Source: Nocardia vermiculata NBRC 100427 (GTDB lineage: Bacteria; Actinomycetota; Actinomycetes; Mycobacteriales; Mycobacteriaceae). From it: a stretch of 64,000 bases of DNA. The DNA lies in the NCBI RefSeq assembly GCF_001613265.1, contig NZ_BDCA01000013.1, forward strand, positions 1-64,000, read 5' to 3'. Positions 43,677 to 52,859 of the stretch are shown here, piece by piece. The stretch's first letter is position 1. The number at the start of each line of letters is the position of its first letter. Position numbers and translations under genes: made by a program. The notes below the pieces were generated by a model, which was given only the letters and a program-made list of their open reading frames with translations, did not search any database and had not been told where the DNA came from.

Positions 43677-44838
43677 TACCGAGGTCGAGGAGTTCCGCGC
43701 CGAATTCGCGGCCTTCCTGGACGAACATCTGCCCGATGAGGCCACCGCGAGCCGCACTCGTGCCCACTCGAGTTCCGATGTTCCCGAATGGGCGCGCGAG
43801 TGGCAGCGACTGCAGTTCGATCACGGCTGGTTGCTACCGGGCAACCCACCCGAATTCGGCGGCCGCAACGCCACCATCCTGCAGCAGTACGTGCATCTCG
43901 AGGAACTGTCCCGGCGGCAGATCTACCACAGCTTCAATCCGCAGGGCGTCGGTATCGTCGCTGCCTCGCTGCTGTCGTTCGGCACCGAGGAGCAGAAGAC
44001 GAAGTGGGCCCGGCGAATTCTGCGTGCCGAGATCACCGCGTCGCTGGGAATGAGTGAGCCCGGTGCCGGTTCGGATCTGGCGGGCCTGCGCACCCGCGCG
44101 GTGCGCGACGGTGACGAGTTCGTCGTGGACGGGCAGAAGGTGTGGACCTCGGGCGCCCACGACGCCGACGTGCTGCTCACCTTCGTCCGGACCGATCCGG
44201 ATGCGCCCAAACACAAGGGAATCAGCGTGTTGCTGATTCCCACCGACACTCCCGGCGTGACGCGTCGTCCCTTCGCCTCGGCCACCGATCCGCACGACGT
44301 GGACTTCAACGAGGTGTTCTTCGAAGGCGCGCGGGTGCCGGCGGAGAATCTGGTCGGCCCGCTGCACGGCGGCTGGGGTGTCGCGAACGGCTCGCTGGGC
44401 CACGAACGGACCCTGCTGTGGATGTCGTATGCCGACCGGCTGGGGGAGTTGGTCGCCGACTTCACTCCGCACACGGTGCTGGAGCGCGACCACTACGCCA
44501 GGCTGATCATGGACAGCTACGCCCTGCGGCTACAGGGATCGGCGGCACTGGCCCGCGCGTCGCGTGGTGAGCAGGATGTGGCGGCACTGTCGGTACTCAA
44601 GGTGTTCGGATCCGAAGCGGTGCAGAGCGCGTCCTCGCACGCGCTGGCGGCCCAAGGTGTCGACGGTCTGTTGCATCCGGCACGCTCGGCCCGGTTCAAC
44701 CCGCTGAATCTGGATGCGTTCAGCGCCGGCTGGTTCGAGCGCTATATCCGCAGTTTCGCCGGCACCATCGCCGGCGGCACGTCGGAAATTCAGCGCAACA
44801 TCATCGCCGAGCGCGTGCTCGGTCTGCCCCGAGGTTGA
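43660..44838 (+). CDS. acyl-CoA dehydrogenase (large FadE-type subunit)
   Basis: 392 residues: GMSEPGAGSDLAGLRTRAV, GQKVWTSGAHDADVLL and GGTSEIQRNIIAERVLGLPRG. GTG start inside the previous gene. Forms, with its neighbours, the third FadE-FadE-Ech module of the window. Confidence 0.9.
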   Translation: MQLRFDTEVEEFRAEFAAFLDEHLPDEATASRTRAHSSSDVPEWAREWQRLQFDHGWLLPGNPPEFGGRNATILQQYVHLEELSRRQIYHSFNPQGVGIVAASLLSFGTEEQKTKWARRILRAEITASLGMSEPGAGSDLAGLRTRAVRDGDEFVVDGQKVWTSGAHDADVLLTFVRTDPDAPKHKGISVLLIPTDTPGVTRRPFASATDPHDVDFNEVFFEGARVPAENLVGPLHGGWGVANGSLGHERTLLWMSYADRLGELVADFTPHTVLERDHYARLIMDSYALRLQGSAALARASRGEQDVAALSVLKVFGSEAVQSASSHALAAQGVDGLLHPARSARFNPLNLDAFSAGWFERYIRSFAGTIAGGTSEIQRNIIAERVLGLPRG

Positions 44839-44847
44839 GGAGCTCGC

Positions 44848-45633
44848 GTGTACATCGACTACGAGGCCGCCGACAAGATCGCGACCATCACCCTGAACCG
44901 GCCCGAAGCGGCGAATGCGCAGAACGGTGAACTGCTCGACGAACTCGATGCCGCATGGACCCGCGCTGCCGACGACGACGAGGTCGCGGTGATCGTGCTG
45001 CGCGCGAACGGCAAGCACTTCTCGGCCGGGCACGATCTCAAGGGCGGGTCGGGGGTCGACATGTCGACGGTGACACTCGAACGGATCTACCGCAACGAGG
45101 CTCGGCGCTATCTGGAGTATTCGCTGCGCTGGCGCAATACGCCGAAACCGTCGATCGCCGCGGTGCAGGGGCGCTGTATCGCGGGTGGTCTGCTGCTGTG
45201 CTGGCCGTGTGATCTGATCGTCGCCGCCGAGGACGCCCAGTTCTCCGATCCGGTGGTGATGATGGGGATCGGTGGTGTCGAATACCACGGCCACACCTGG
45301 GAACTGGGCCCCAGGAAAGCGAAAGAAATCCTTTTCACAGGTCGTCCGATTACCGCCCGCGAGGCCGAACAGGTCGGTATGGTCAACGCCGTCGTCCCGC
45401 GCGACGAGCTCGACGCCCGGTCCCGGGCGCTGGCCGAGAGGATCGCGTCCATGCCGTCCTTCGGACTACGTCAGGCCAAACGTGCGGTGAACCAGACCCT
45501 CGATGTCCAGGGCTTCTACGCGGCTGTCCAATCGGTGTTCGACGTGCATCAGACCGGGCACGGTAATGCGCTGAGCGTCAACGGGTTCCCGATCCTGGTG
45601 AATCTGGACGATATGAAAGAGAAAATCGAATGA
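44848..45633 (+). CDS. enoyl-CoA hydratase/isomerase family protein
   Basis: 261 residues: HFSAGHDLKGG and KPSIAAVQGRCIAGG. Close paralogue of the Ech at 12745-13554 (shared GVEYHxHTWELGxRxAKE, AKRAVNQTLD). GTG start with GAGGAG upstream. Confidence 0.89.
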   Translation: MYIDYEAADKIATITLNRPEAANAQNGELLDELDAAWTRAADDDEVAVIVLRANGKHFSAGHDLKGGSGVDMSTVTLERIYRNEARRYLEYSLRWRNTPKPSIAAVQGRCIAGGLLLCWPCDLIVAAEDAQFSDPVVMMGIGGVEYHGHTWELGPRKAKEILFTGRPITAREAEQVGMVNAVVPRDELDARSRALAERIASMPSFGLRQAKRAVNQTLDVQGFYAAVQSVFDVHQTGHGNALSVNGFPILVNLDDMKEKIE

Positions 45634-45644
45634 AGGAAGCCCCC

Positions 45645-46166
45645 ATGCGCAACACGTTGATTCGCGGCGCGGTCGGTCTGTGCGGTATCGCGGTGCTCGC
45701 CGTCGCCGCCCTCACCGGCTGCAGCAACGACAGCTCCGACAACAGCACGGCCACCACCAGTGCCACCGCGGCAGCGACCACCGCTGCCGAGGCGTCGGGG
45801 TCGTCGGCGGCCGCCGCGGATCCGGAGACCACCACGGCCGTCACCGACGCCTTCGTGCTGTTCTTCGACGCGAAGACGCCGGCCGATCAGCGCTCCGCCG
45901 CGGTCGAGAAGGGCGATGTGTTCGGCCCCGTGCTGGCGGCGCAGGCGAACAACCCCCAGGCGCAGGGCACCTCCGCGACCGTGTCGAAGGTCGCCACCGT
46001 CGACCCGACTCACGCCGATGTCACCTACACGCTGCTGATGAACGGCAATCCGGTGCTGCCGGACCAGTCCGGGCAAGCCGTGCAGGAGAACGGACAGTGG
46101 AAGGTCGCCGCCTCCACGTTCTGCTCGCTGTTGAAGCTGCAGGGCGGCACGTCCCCCGCCTGCTGA
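45645..46166 (+). CDS. lipoprotein, Mtb12 (low-molecular-weight antigen)-like
   Basis: 173 residues: signal peptide with lipobox LTGC (Cys about 25), a Thr/Ala/Ser-rich linker of about 40 residues, then a compact domain with DAFVLFFDAKTPADQ and VLPDQSGQAV...FCSLL that resembles mycobacterial Mtb12. Exported and lipid-anchored; family function unclear. ATG 45645 has AAGGAAG at good spacing. Separate from the CoA pathway by look. Confidence 0.75.
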   Translation: MRNTLIRGAVGLCGIAVLAVAALTGCSNDSSDNSTATTSATAAATTAAEASGSSAAAADPETTTAVTDAFVLFFDAKTPADQRSAAVEKGDVFGPVLAAQANNPQAQGTSATVSKVATVDPTHADVTYTLLMNGNPVLPDQSGQAVQENGQWKVAASTFCSLLKLQGGTSPAC

Positions 46167-46352
46167 TCGGCCCCTCGCTCACCCGCTGAACGGGACCTGC
46201 CCCGCGGGCGTACGCCGCAGCGGTCACGATGGCTGGCACACTGCATAGGTCCCGCCGAACAGTCGGGACACTATGGACGCCGGCCACCGCGGCCGGTGTG
46301 AATGTGCGCGCGGTCGGCCCGGTCGCCGTCCGGCGGGAGAGTGAGACCGAAG

Positions 46353-47069
46353 ATGGACGACCACGCGGTGGCCGCCGAGCTCGCCCGGGAAGCCGGCGAG
46401 CTGCTGCTCGAGATTCGTGACCAAGGTGGCGCGGTTGGGGACAAGCGCTCCAACGAACTGCTGCTCACCCGCCTGGCCGAACTGCGACCCGACGATGCGG
46501 TGCTGTCGGAGGAGAGCACCGACAATCCGGTACGTCTGTCCCGCAGCCGGGTCTGGATCATCGACCCGCTCGACGGCACCCGCGAATACGGTCAGCCCCC
46601 GCGCCCCGACTGGGCGGTGCACGTGGCCCTGGCCGTGGACGGGCGGGCCGAGATCGGGGCGGTCGCGCTGCCGGTCCCCGGGCTGGTGCTCGGGACGGGG
46701 ACTCCTCCCCTCCTTCCGCCCGCCACCGACCGGCCGATCCGCATCGCGGTCTCCCGCAGCCGCCCGCCCGCCTGTGTCGACCACCTGGTCCGCACCCTCG
46801 GTGCCGAAGCGGTCCCCATGGGATCCGCAGGCGCCAAGGCCATGGCAGTGGTTCGCGGCGAGGCCGATATCTACGCCCACTCCGGCGGCCAGTACGAATG
46901 GGATTCCTGCGCACCCGTCGCGGTTGCCGCCGCAGCCGGACTGCACACCTCGCGCCTCGACGGCTCACCGCTGGTCTACAACCGCCCCGACCCTTATCTC
47001 CCCGATCTGCTCATCTGCCGACCCGAACTGGCGGATCGAGTGCTCGAGGCGCTGCAGGACGGTTCCTGA
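46353..47069 (+). CDS. inositol-monophosphatase family phosphatase, CysQ-like
   Basis: 238 residues: the metal motif WIIDPLDGTREYG and a late GGQYEWDSCAPVAVA. This is the pattern of CysQ, which dephosphorylates 3'-phosphoadenosine 5'-phosphate in sulfate assimilation, though some act on inositol phosphates. An in-frame ATG at 46302 exists; 46353 fits the family N-terminus. Confidence 0.83.
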   Translation: MDDHAVAAELAREAGELLLEIRDQGGAVGDKRSNELLLTRLAELRPDDAVLSEESTDNPVRLSRSRVWIIDPLDGTREYGQPPRPDWAVHVALAVDGRAEIGAVALPVPGLVLGTGTPPLLPPATDRPIRIAVSRSRPPACVDHLVRTLGAEAVPMGSAGAKAMAVVRGEADIYAHSGGQYEWDSCAPVAVAAAAGLHTSRLDGSPLVYNRPDPYLPDLLICRPELADRVLEALQDGS

Positions 47070-47215
47070 CCGAAGAAACGGGGGGAATCGTCCGTCGCGG
47101 TATGCGCCTGGTTCGATGTGCGCCTGCGGGCGGCGGTGGGTGTTGCTCCGGGTTAACGTGAAATCCAGGGCGCTGCCGCGAGCCGTTCATTGTGACGGCC
47201 TAGCGTTTCGATCTC

Positions 47216-47986
47216 ATGGAGGACCATACTCGGACAATTGTCGAGGCACTCGAAAGTGAGATTCCGAGGCTCGAGGCCGATACGAAATTACCGAGTGAAT
47301 CCGAGCTAATGGCTCGGTTCGGTGCGACCCGTCATGCGGTTCGGAAAGCGTTGGGGCAACTCGAGGCCCAATTCATCGTCCGCCGCGTGAAGGGTTCGGG
47401 GACCTTCGTCAACGGCAGATTCGACTATGTGCTGTCGTCGCGGGTCGCGCCGTCTTTGCACGAGACCTTCGCCCGGGTGGGCGGTGTGATGCGGACGTTC
47501 GTGCTCGATGCCTCCACCCAGCCGGTCCCCGCCGATGTCGCGCACCGGATGGCGCCGGTGGTGGGAACCCACAATCTGCGGTTGATCCGACTGGGTTATC
47601 TCGACGACGAGCTGGTCAACTACAGCGATGTGTGGGTGTCGCCGAAAGTCCTGCCGGAAGGCGATGTGCGGCTGCGCGCCTACGAATCGCTGACGGAGCT
47701 GCTGCGGGCCGGCGGCGCGGCTCCGGTCCGCCGCTGGACCAGGGTGGTCCCCGACCTGACACCGACGGCCATGCTCGAGCACCTGCCGATCGACAATCCG
47801 GTGCCGGCCTGGCGAATGGAATCCTACGTCGACGACGGCGATACGGGGGAGCCGCTGATGTTCAGTCACGGTTGGATGCGACAGGATCGCGTCACCATTT
47901 CGGTCGAATACGAGAATGCGACCGTCGATCGGGGAACTTGTTGCGCAACTTCCGACAGTGTTCACAACAACTCTCGCGGAGATTAG
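47216..47986 (+). CDS. GntR-family (HutC/UTRA) regulator, PhnF-like
   Basis: 256 residues: N-terminal GntR winged helix (LPSESELMARFGATRHAVRKAL, about 25-46) and a C-terminal UTRA effector domain. It directly precedes the phosphonate operon on the same strand, so it is the likely PhnF-type repressor. The gap to phnD (95 bp) holds a 12-bp palindrome. Confidence 0.82.
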   Translation: MEDHTRTIVEALESEIPRLEADTKLPSESELMARFGATRHAVRKALGQLEAQFIVRRVKGSGTFVNGRFDYVLSSRVAPSLHETFARVGGVMRTFVLDASTQPVPADVAHRMAPVVGTHNLRLIRLGYLDDELVNYSDVWVSPKVLPEGDVRLRAYESLTELLRAGGAAPVRRWTRVVPDLTPTAMLEHLPIDNPVPAWRMESYVDDGDTGEPLMFSHGWMRQDRVTISVEYENATVDRGTCCATSDSVHNNSRGD

Positions 47987-48004
47987 CGGCACCGTTGGTG
48001 CTCC

Positions 48005-48016
48005 GCCGATATCGGC
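48005..48016. promoter_or_regulatory. palindrome GCCGATATCGGC upstream of phnD
   Basis: A perfect 12-bp palindrome in the phnF-phnD gap, just after a GGCACC/GGTGCT-like stem (from 47988). Candidate operator of the GntR protein or mRNA hairpin. Confidence 0.35.
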
Positions 48017-48081
48017 CGTGACCGTGGAGCCGGTATCTGCTGCGCCGCACCGGCGCTCCGACTTCCCAGGACGGATGATTC

Positions 48082-49011
48082 ATGTTTGCTCGACGAATTC
48101 CGCGAGGCGTACTCACCGCATTCGCAATCCTCGGCCTGACCGCCGCGGCCGCGGGCTGCGGGGGCAGCGCGGCCGACACCGAGACATTGACCTTCGCGCA
48201 GATCCCACAGGAGGACTCGACGAGCATCGCGACGCAGAACGCCGACATCATCTCCGCGCTGGAAAAGCAGCTGGGCGTGAAGGTGAAGTTGCAGGAGGCC
48301 ACCAGCTACGCCGCCGTCATCGAGGCATTGCGTGCCGGCCAGGTCGACATCGCCTCCCTGGGGCCGTTCTCGTACGTGGTTGCCGCCGACGGTAAAGCGG
48401 GTGTCGCCCCGGTCGGTGTCCCCGCCGATGCCCCCGACGCCTCGCCCACCTACCGCTCGTATGCGATCACCAAACCCGGTAGCGGTATCAACTCGCTCGC
48501 GGATATGGCCGGCAAGAAGATCTGTTTCGTCGATCCGACATCGACCTCCGGTTACCTGTTCCCGTCGGCGGGCCTGATGCAGGCCGGTATCGACCCGGAG
48601 AAGGGAGTCACACCGATCTTCGCCGGAGGGCACGACGCGTCGGCGCTCGCAGTGGCGGGCGGGCAGTGCGACGCCGGATTCGCCTTCGACACGATGGTCG
48701 ACGAACAACTGCCGAAGTCGGGACAACTCGCCGAGGGCGCGCTCCGCGTGATCTGGAAGTCCGAGGACATCCCCAAATCGCCCACGGTGGTCAGCACCAA
48801 ACTTCCGCAGGAGCTGCAGGACAAGATCACTCGGGTATTCCAGCAGGACGTCAACCGTCCGGGCCTGGTGAAACTCGGGATCTGTTCCGACGAGGCCGAT
48901 TGCACACTCCCCGAGGACGTGAAATACGGATTCGTCCCGGTCGACGATGCGAAGTACGACGGCATCCGGAAAGTCTGTGCGGTCACCGAGTCGAAGTCCT
49001 GCGTCGCCTGA
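48082..49011 (+). CDS. phnD: phosphonate ABC transporter, substrate-binding lipoprotein
   Basis: 309 residues. Signal peptide with lipobox AAAAGC (Cys about 25) anchors it outside the membrane. The mature part matches PhnD: SYAAVIEALRAGQVDIASLGPFSYV and ICFVDPTSTSGYLFP. It captures phosphonates for PhnC-PhnE. Confidence 0.93.
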   Translation: MFARRIPRGVLTAFAILGLTAAAAGCGGSAADTETLTFAQIPQEDSTSIATQNADIISALEKQLGVKVKLQEATSYAAVIEALRAGQVDIASLGPFSYVVAADGKAGVAPVGVPADAPDASPTYRSYAITKPGSGINSLADMAGKKICFVDPTSTSGYLFPSAGLMQAGIDPEKGVTPIFAGGHDASALAVAGGQCDAGFAFDTMVDEQLPKSGQLAEGALRVIWKSEDIPKSPTVVSTKLPQELQDKITRVFQQDVNRPGLVKLGICSDEADCTLPEDVKYGFVPVDDAKYDGIRKVCAVTESKSCVA

Positions 49012-49068
49012 CGACGCCCACCACGAACCCGCCGGACCACCCGCGCCGCACCAGAAAGCAGGACCAGC

Positions 49069-49902
49069 ATGACCACCGTCGACTTCCCTCGCCCGTCGAA
49101 AGCCGAGCATCCGACCGCGACACCGGAAGGACAGGTCGTGCGCCTGCAGGCGGTGAGCAGAACCTTCGGCCGGATCACCGCCCTCGACGATGTCACGGTC
49201 GATTTCACCGCCGGAAAAATCACCGCGCTCCTCGGGCTTTCCGGGTCGGGGAAATCGACGTTGCTGCGCTCGATCAACGGTCTGCAACTGCCCACCCGCG
49301 GACAGATCCACACTCTGGGCGTCCCGGTGCACTCGGCGAAACCGAAACAGCTACGCCGGCTGCGCTCTCGGGTCGGGATGATCTTCCAGCATTTTCATCT
49401 GGTCGGACCCATGTCCGTGCTGGAGAACGTGTGTTCCGGGCGGCTGGGGGCGTTGCGTGGACCGCGCCTGGGGCTGGTCGGCTATCCGCGCGGGACGAAG
49501 GAGGCCGCCATGGCGCACCTGGCCCGGGTCGGACTGGCCGACAAGGCGTTTCAGCGGGCCGACACGCTCTCCGGTGGCCAGCAGCAGCGCGTTGCCATCG
49601 CGCGAGCGCTGATCCAGGACCCGGTGGTGTTGTTGGCCGACGAGCCGGTCGCCTCGCTGGACCCGGTCTCGGCCGTCGGCATCATGGAACTGCTTCGCGA
49701 GATCTCGGGTGATCTCGGATTGACCGTGATCTGCAGTCTGCACCAGGTCGAGTTCGCGCTCGAGTACGGCGATCACATCACCGGGCTGCGAGACGGGCAG
49801 GTCGTGCTGAACCGGCCCGTGGCCGCACTGTCTCGTGACCAGGTCCTCCCGATCTATCACCGGCCCGCCGCCGCCCGCAACGTCCTCGGCCGTAGTGCCT
49901 GA
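49069..49902 (+). CDS. phnC: phosphonate ABC transporter, ATP-binding protein
   Basis: 277 residues: Walker A GLSGSGKST, Q-loop, signature LSGGQQQRVA, Walker B VVLLADEP. An N-terminal extension of about 25 residues precedes the NBD. Overlaps the phnE start. Confidence 0.94.
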   Translation: MTTVDFPRPSKAEHPTATPEGQVVRLQAVSRTFGRITALDDVTVDFTAGKITALLGLSGSGKSTLLRSINGLQLPTRGQIHTLGVPVHSAKPKQLRRLRSRVGMIFQHFHLVGPMSVLENVCSGRLGALRGPRLGLVGYPRGTKEAAMAHLARVGLADKAFQRADTLSGGQQQRVAIARALIQDPVVLLADEPVASLDPVSAVGIMELLREISGDLGLTVICSLHQVEFALEYGDHITGLRDGQVVLNRPVAALSRDQVLPIYHRPAAARNVLGRSA

Positions 49903-51622
49903 GCCCGTCGTGAACTCGGTTCTTCTCGTCGAGCCGACGGCGCCGTCCGTCCCGCGCCGGCCACGACCTCGCACCACCACCGTCGGTGCGTACGCGGCGC
50001 TCGCAGCACTTCTGGTCGGCGGAATCTGGTCGTGCACCGAACTCGGCATCTCCTTCACCACCCTCGCCGAGGGCGTGGACAACGCGGCCTCGTTCGTGTC
50101 GCGGATGTTCCCGCTGGACTTCCCGCCGGTCGGTGAACTGCTGTCGCTGACCGGGCAGACGCTGTCCATCGTCACCCTCGCGACCGTGTTGTCGGTGGCT
50201 CTCGGACTACCCCTCGCTATCGCGGTCGCGTCCACCACCTCGCGCCGCCGCGGCAGCGCGTGGACGGCCCGCACCTTCGTGGTGCTGATGCGTGCCGTAC
50301 CCGATCTCGTGCTGGCGGTCATCTTCTTCCGTCTGTTCGGGCTCGGGGCATTGCCCGGAATCCTGGCCATGGGACTGCATTCGATCGGGATGGTCGGCAA
50401 GTTGTACGCCGATGCGATCGAACAGCTGGATCACGGGCCGATGGAGGCGTTGCGCACCGCGGGCGCGAGCCGGCGCCAGCAGATCGTCGCCGGCATCCTG
50501 CCGTTGCTGTTGCCGCAGATCGTCGGGACCGCGCTGCACCGATTCGACATCAACCTCCGGGGATCGGTGGTGCTGGGCTTCGTGGGGGTCGGCGGCCTGG
50601 GTATGGCCATGGCGGACGCGCTCACGACGATGGACTATCAGCGTGGCATGGCGCTGGCCCTGATCGTCCTGGTCCTCTGCATGGTGGTCGAGTTGATCTC
50701 CTCCGCCGCGCGCACCGCCCTGCTCGGTCGCAGCGAAGGGCATCGGCGCGGATCGTGGGGGATCATCGACCGGCTCGCCGACAGCCGGGTGCGCCATCCC
50801 GCCGCGGCACACGAGCCGGAACGCCTGCGGAGCGGGAAGATTCGAGTGTCGGCCCCCTACGACGGGGAACGTGTTCGACGCACCGTCGTGGTCACGCTCA
50901 CCGCGGTTGTCCTGGCGCTCGCCTTCTTCGGAGCCGAGATCGACCCGGCACGTTTCGCCGCGGGGCTGGGCAACATCGGCGACACCGCCCCACTGTTCTG
51001 GCCGCCGAGCGCCGCCGGCGAATGGGAGACGCTGCGCGACGGCATGCTCGTCACCGTGCAGATCGGCCTGGCCGCGACACTGATCGGGGTCGTGCTCGCG
51101 GTGCCGATCGGATCCCTCGCGGCCCGCAATGTCGCACCCGGTGCGCGCGTCGCGACCTGCTTCCGGTCGCTGATCGTCGTCACCCGCGCCACCCCGGAGC
51201 TGATTCTCGCCATCGTGCTCATCGTGATGATGGGACTCGGTCCGGTACCGGGCGCGCTGGCACTGGCGGTCGGTTCGGTCGGTCTGCTCGGGAAACTGGT
51301 CGCCGACTCACTCGAGGAGACCGACGTACGGGTGCAGGATGCCCTGCGCGCGAACGGATCCACCCGGCTACAGGTCTATGCCGCCGCGACGTTCCGGCAG
51401 GCCCTGCCCGCCCTGGTGGCGCACGTGCTCTATCAACTCGACGTGAACATCCGGGCAGCGACACTGCTGGGCATCGTCGGCGCCGGTGGTATCGGCTACT
51501 ACCTGCTGAACGCCAACCGGGTACTGCAGTTTCAGACCGTCACCTTCATCGTGGCGATGATCCTCGTGGTGATCCTCGCGCTGGAGGCGATCTCGGCGTG
51601 GATCCGGCGCGCCGTGTCGTGA
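49895..51622 (+). CDS. phnE: phosphonate ABC transporter permease, two PhnE domains fused
   Basis: About 575 residues, twice the normal PhnE. Each half has a permease domain with an EAA-type loop: MEALRTAGASRRQQIV (first) and VQDALRANGSTRLQVY (second), separated by a hydrophilic stretch of about 60 residues near the middle (with GSWGIIDRLADS). Two separate permeases normally pair; here one chain would do. GTG 49895 overlaps phnC; GTG 49910 is an alternative. Confidence 0.9.
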   Translation: MPEPVVNSVLLVEPTAPSVPRRPRPRTTTVGAYAALAALLVGGIWSCTELGISFTTLAEGVDNAASFVSRMFPLDFPPVGELLSLTGQTLSIVTLATVLSVALGLPLAIAVASTTSRRRGSAWTARTFVVLMRAVPDLVLAVIFFRLFGLGALPGILAMGLHSIGMVGKLYADAIEQLDHGPMEALRTAGASRRQQIVAGILPLLLPQIVGTALHRFDINLRGSVVLGFVGVGGLGMAMADALTTMDYQRGMALALIVLVLCMVVELISSAARTALLGRSEGHRRGSWGIIDRLADSRVRHPAAAHEPERLRSGKIRVSAPYDGERVRRTVVVTLTAVVLALAFFGAEIDPARFAAGLGNIGDTAPLFWPPSAAGEWETLRDGMLVTVQIGLAATLIGVVLAVPIGSLAARNVAPGARVATCFRSLIVVTRATPELILAIVLIVMMGLGPVPGALALAVGSVGLLGKLVADSLEETDVRVQDALRANGSTRLQVYAAATFRQALPALVAHVLYQLDVNIRAATLLGIVGAGGIGYYLLNANRVLQFQTVTFIVAMILVVILALEAISAWIRRAVS

Positions 51623-51726
51623 ACAGGTCCGCGCTTTCAGCTGTTCGACAGGTAACCGGGCGTTTACCTACAGCTTCATCGGGCGTCAACCACCACGACG
51701 GGATCGGTGCACACCAGGAGAGGACG

Positions 51727-52224
51727 GTGAAAACCATGAACACCACACAGATCGATGCGGAGCAGCGGCGCAGGTCGGCGCGCGTGCTCTCGCAGGCAGA
51801 TCATGCCGAACTCGCCGAACTGTGGCGCGCCTGGCCGGACCCGCCGGCCGTCGAACACGCCCGCGCACCGGAGGCCGGACTGGTCATGGTGCAGGGGCGG
51901 ATCGGCGGGCGGGGCGCGCGTTTCAACCTCGGCGAAGCGTCGGTATCGCGCGCAACCGTCGTCATCCGTTGTGCCGAGGGCGAATTCACGGGCACGGCCT
52001 ACGTCCTCGGGAACGACCCCGAACATGCCGAACTCGCGGCGATCTTCGAGGCGATGCTGCTGTCGCCGATGCGCGAAGACGTCCTACGGGCAGTGATCAC
52101 ACCGTTGGAGAACCGCCGGGCTCAGGCCGACGAGGTGCGAGATGCGCAGGCGCGCAGCACCGTCGTGGAATTCTTCACCGCTGCTCGGGAGAACTCGGGT
52201 GGCGACGAGGAGGAGGACGAATGA
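51727..52224 (+). CDS. phnG: carbon-phosphorus lyase subunit PhnG
   Basis: 165 residues with the PhnG core (RIGGRGARFNLGEASVSRATV). Part of the PhnGHIJ core that forms ribose-1-phosphonate triphosphate with PhnI. Start GTG 51727 follows AGGAG by six bases; ATG 51736 possible. Acidic tail. ATGA overlap with phnH. Confidence 0.9.
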   Translation: MKTMNTTQIDAEQRRRSARVLSQADHAELAELWRAWPDPPAVEHARAPEAGLVMVQGRIGGRGARFNLGEASVSRATVVIRCAEGEFTGTAYVLGNDPEHAELAAIFEAMLLSPMREDVLRAVITPLENRRAQADEVRDAQARSTVVEFFTAARENSGGDEEEDE

Positions 52225-52859
52225 CCGTTCCGTCGAACGCTTCGACCGTTCCGGGTTTCGGCGCACCGGTCGACGACGCGCAGCGAGTCTTCCGGAGCGT
52301 GCTCGAGGCCATGGCCCGGCCGACAACCACCTTCCCCGTCGACGTGGATCTCACCGCGCCCGGCGGTCTGGGGTCCGGTGCGGCCGCGATCGTGCTCACC
52401 CTCTGCGATGAGTACACACCGATTTGGCTGGATGCCACGCTCGGTTCGGAAACAGCTCTGGCGCAGTGGATTCGGTTTCACACCGGCGCCGCCATCGTCG
52501 ACACGCCGGACCAGGCGGCCTTCGCCGTCGTCTCCTCACTCGCGGCAGCCCCGGCGCTCGGTGCGTTGAATCAGGGCACCGATATCGAACCGCACACCTC
52601 GGCAACGGTCATCGTCGATACGGCCGCGGGTGCCGCCGACGGCCGGGAAACTCCGATCCTGGTGAGCGGGCCCGGCATCGACGGCACCGCGCGCTGGAAC
52701 GCGCGGGACGTGCCGGCGGAATTCGTCGAGGAATGGCGTGGACGAAGGTCGGCTCTGCCGTGCGGGATCGACCTGATCTTCGCCGCTCGCGACACCGTGT
52801 TCGCACTGCCGCGCACCACCGAGCTGACCTCGCTCGTCGACGCAGGAAGGGGCCTCTGA
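52221..52859 (+). CDS. phnH: carbon-phosphorus lyase subunit PhnH
   Basis: 212 residues: PGFGAPVDDAQRVFRSVLEAMARP at the start is the family signature, and LVSGPGIDGTARW lies further on. Structural dimer of the C-P lyase core. Coupled to both neighbours. Confidence 0.92.
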   Translation: MTVPSNASTVPGFGAPVDDAQRVFRSVLEAMARPTTTFPVDVDLTAPGGLGSGAAAIVLTLCDEYTPIWLDATLGSETALAQWIRFHTGAAIVDTPDQAAFAVVSSLAAAPALGALNQGTDIEPHTSATVIVDTAAGAADGRETPILVSGPGIDGTARWNARDVPAEFVEEWRGRRSALPCGIDLIFAARDTVFALPRTTELTSLVDAGRGL

